Source: DATKDU01 sp035512595 (GTDB lineage: Bacteria > Planctomycetota > Planctomycetia > Pirellulales > Pirellulaceae). Taken from it: DNA of 8,489 nt. The position numbers and the translations under genes were made by a program. The stretch covers positions 1 to 8,489 of the forward strand of contig DATKDU010000141.1 of assembly GCA_035512595.1 (NCBI GenBank), given 5' to 3'. Below, in pieces: positions 7,182 through 8,489 of this stretch (the stretch's first letter is position 1; every line of letters starts with the position of its first letter). The notes below the pieces were generated by a model. It was not told where the DNA came from. It saw only the letters and a list, made by a program, of their open reading frames with translations, and searched no databases.

Positions 7182-7586
7182 TCACTTCGCCAGCAGCGCG
7201 ACAAAGCCAGCTTGCACGAAGTGATGATCGCCCGTCAGCGCCTCGCGAATGCCGCGGGAGTGCATGATCTGAAAGCTGATGCAGTCGGTGAGAGACCAGG
7301 ACTTATCCGTCCGCTGACCATAGAGTTCCAGTCCCCGCTCAAACCAGACAACTTCGTCGGCAATTACCGTCGTGTCGGGATCCTCCAGCACGCCTCGAAT
7401 GAAGCGCAACGTACGCGCGCGCACGTGCGGCCCTGACAGCGCGTCGGCTACTTCCGTCAGAACCCAATTGGTAGTCACGACGCGAGGGGACAAAACATCC
7501 GTTGCCTTGACCGCCGCCTGATGATGCGGGTCGCGGGGATTAAGCAGAGCCACAAAATAGAAGGTATCCGCGAAAACTTCACTCAT
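7182..7586 (-). CDS. PIN-domain ribonuclease toxin (VapC-like)
   Basis: A 134-residue protein with the full set of acidic PIN residues in the expected places: Asp7 in 'VFADTFYFVALL', Glu45 in 'NWVLTEVADAL', Asp101 in 'WSLTDCISF' and Asp120 in 'ALTGDHHF'. The family consists of Mg2+-dependent ribonucleases that act as toxins of type II toxin-antitoxin modules, typically cutting tRNA or rRNA. All four residues are intact, so activity is expected. The ATG at 7586 overlaps the stop of the upstream antitoxin in an ATGA (7583-7586), so translation is probably coupled. The substrate RNA is not predictable. The gene ends six bases from the stop of the convergent secreted-protein gene, with no terminator visible between them. 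Confidence 0.9.
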   Translation of the reverse strand: MSEVFADTFYFVALLNPRDPHHQAAVKATDVLSPRVVTTNWVLTEVADALSGPHVRARTLRFIRGVLEDPDTTVIADEVVWFERGLELYGQRTDKSWSLTDCISFQIMHSRGIREALTGDHHFVQAGFVALLAK

Positions 7587-7843
7587 TCACGCGGCTTCCC
7601 GTGGGCGTAGAAATCGTGGTGCTCGGCCATGTCCGTAGGCAACTCCGGATTCTGGCGTTCGGCATCTTCAGCGAGTTCCAAGAGGAATGACCGCAGCTTG
7701 CCCGACGTGCCTTTCGGCGGCTCCGCCGCCGGCATGCATGCCACGATGGTTACCTCAACGGGGCCCGGAGGGAGTACGATCCCCTGGGGAATGTGGATGA
7801 GCTGGTCCGGCCCCACGGTTGTTTGAAAGCGGATAGTGTCCAT
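7583..7843 (-). CDS. Probable antitoxin of the PIN toxin
   Basis: An 86-residue protein directly upstream of the PIN toxin and overlapping it by four bases, the normal antitoxin-first arrangement. Residues 3-36 ('IRFQTTVGPDQLIHIPQG', then 'PGPVEVTIVA') look like a short beta-rich domain, perhaps an AbrB-like half, as in antitoxins that bind their own promoter. Residues 49-65 form a likely helix ('KLRSFLLELAEDAERQN'). The end carries 'LPTDMAEHHDFYAHGKPR' (68-85), a tail I recall from small proteins next to PIN toxins in planctomycetes and cyanobacteria; by analogy it would plug the toxin active site. The family name is not certain, so no symbol is given. A weak ribosome site (GGGAAAG) lies about nine bases before the ATG at 7843. 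Confidence 0.75.
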   Translation of the reverse strand: MDTIRFQTTVGPDQLIHIPQGIVLPPGPVEVTIVACMPAAEPPKGTSGKLRSFLLELAEDAERQNPELPTDMAEHHDFYAHGKPRE

Positions 7844-7876
7844 ACGCTTATTCTTTCCCGCCTGCCGGCCGAAAGC

Positions 7877-7893
7877 AACGGCGATTCGCCGTT
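7877..7893. repeat. Perfect 7-bp-stem hairpin between the ATPase and antitoxin genes
   Basis: AACGGCG (7877-7883) and CGCCGTT (7887-7893) pair perfectly around a 3-base loop. It lies in the 60-base gap, 10 bases after the ATPase stop and 33 bases upstream of the antitoxin start as read on the minus strand. No T-run follows on either strand, so it is not a textbook terminator. It could attenuate read-through, act as an operator for the toxin-antitoxin operon, or be another small dispersed palindrome. Confidence 0.55.
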
Positions 7894-7903
7894 ACCACAG
7901 GAT

Positions 7904-8489
7904 TCACGCCCCCACGTGAATTCCGGCATCTTCAATCCGGTACGGCACAATCTGCTCCTGGCACGCACTGCCGCGGTGCTTGGCGATGTAGAGTGCGCGG
8001 CGGATGTGGTTGCCATCGCGGATCTTGCCCATCAGGATCAGCGTGTTGGCGCCCGACAGGACATCCCCCTCATCGAGCCGCCGCGAGATCAGGTCGTCGA
8101 GCATCGTCTCCTGCGAGGTGTAGAGCAGGAGGCAGCCGATCTGGGCCGGGTCGTAGACATGCGCCGCCGCTTCCTCCGCATGGCGGCGATATTGCTCGCG
8201 GAACAGGTCGCGGGCGACCCATTCCGGGTCCTTCCGCAGCACCTGGTGGTAAATGTACTCGAACAGATTGAACTGAATCGACTCCGCCGGACGATCCACC
8301 GGCTCTAGCCCATCGATGACGACGCGGCGGCAGCCCCGCACGAAATTACCGTAGAAGAAGGCGATGGCCGATCGCAATCGCGAGTTCAGCTCCGCCTGCC
8401 ACTGGTTCCAATCGTCCCAGTCGAGGTCGCGGCGGGTCACCCGCCGGCCGTGGTAGCGAAAGACGTGCAGGTAATCGCCGTGCTGTCGG
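7904..8489 (-). CDS. KaiC/RAD55-like ATPase, C-terminal part (N-terminus beyond window)
   Basis: The minus strand is open from the right edge to a TGA at 7904-7906, giving 194 residues; the N-terminus, including any Walker A motif, lies outside. Seen: 'DYLHVFRYHGRRV' near the start, a hydrophobic Walker-B-like strand 'RRVVIDGLEPV' (54-64), then a charged region (86-108, 'EWVARDLFREQYRRH'), the strand 'IGCLLLYTS' (117-125), and the end 'RRALYIAKHRGSACQEQIVPY' to 'RIEDAGIHV'. The last part matches how KaiC/RadA/RAD55-like domains finish ('R.l.V.K.RG' then 'f.I...GI.V'), which is the basis for the assignment. Compared with KaiC there appears to be an insertion between Walker B and the next strand, so the regulatory partner may differ. 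It is on the same strand as the antitoxin but 60 bases away, with a hairpin between. Partner and role are unknown. Confidence 0.5.
   Translation of the reverse strand, partial: RQHGDYLHVFRYHGRRVTRRDLDWDDWNQWQAELNSRLRSAIAFFYGNFVRGCRRVVIDGLEPVDRPAESIQFNLFEYIYHQVLRKDPEWVARDLFREQYRRHAEEAAAHVYDPAQIGCLLLYTSQETMLDDLISRRLDEGDVLSGANTLILMGKIRDGNHIRRALYIAKHRGSACQEQIVPYRIEDAGIHVGA

Overview
The window is high-GC bacterial DNA with a strongly planctomycete flavour, probably Pirellulales. This is an inference: there is no rRNA or other marker. It rests on weak or absent Shine-Dalgarno sites, short intergenic palindromes and 'caaagtc' heptads, a large secreted polysaccharide-active-looking protein, a membrane-anchored AsmA-like protein, and a short membrane protein opening with an 'LRxTLRQLL' segment.

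Layout. On the left (1-938, minus strand) is the 5' part of a bile-acid:sodium-symporter-like (SBF-like) membrane transporter gene that runs off the left edge. It is divergent from aroC (1082-2227, plus), a complete chorismate synthase of the Gram-positive-like subtype. After aroC comes a 137-base gap carrying two related palindromes in opposite orientation. Then follow three plus-strand genes: a 443-residue inner-membrane-anchored protein of unknown function (2365-3696), a small multi-pass membrane protein (3807-4256), and a 926-residue secreted protein (4395-7175) that looks like a glycan-binding module plus a TIM-barrel glycoside-hydrolase-like core plus a GATase-like domain. The region 3630-3800 between the first two keeps a coding-like open frame not used by either gene as annotated, which hints at a frameshift or remnant.

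On the right, all on the minus strand, are a PIN-domain (VapC-like) toxin (7182-7586), its overlapping upstream antitoxin (7583-7843), a short hairpin, and the C-terminal part of a KaiC/RAD55-like ATPase (7904-8489) that enters from beyond the right edge. The secreted-protein gene and the toxin gene converge with only six bases between their stop codons.

How the genes work together. aroC is the last common step to chorismate and stands alone here without other shikimate genes. The toxin and antitoxin form one translationally coupled unit. No obvious pathway links the others. I see no tRNA, rRNA, CRISPR array, insertion sequence or clear intrinsic terminator. The most unexplained items are the large secreted protein, the antitoxin family, and the small palindromic or tandem intergenic elements.
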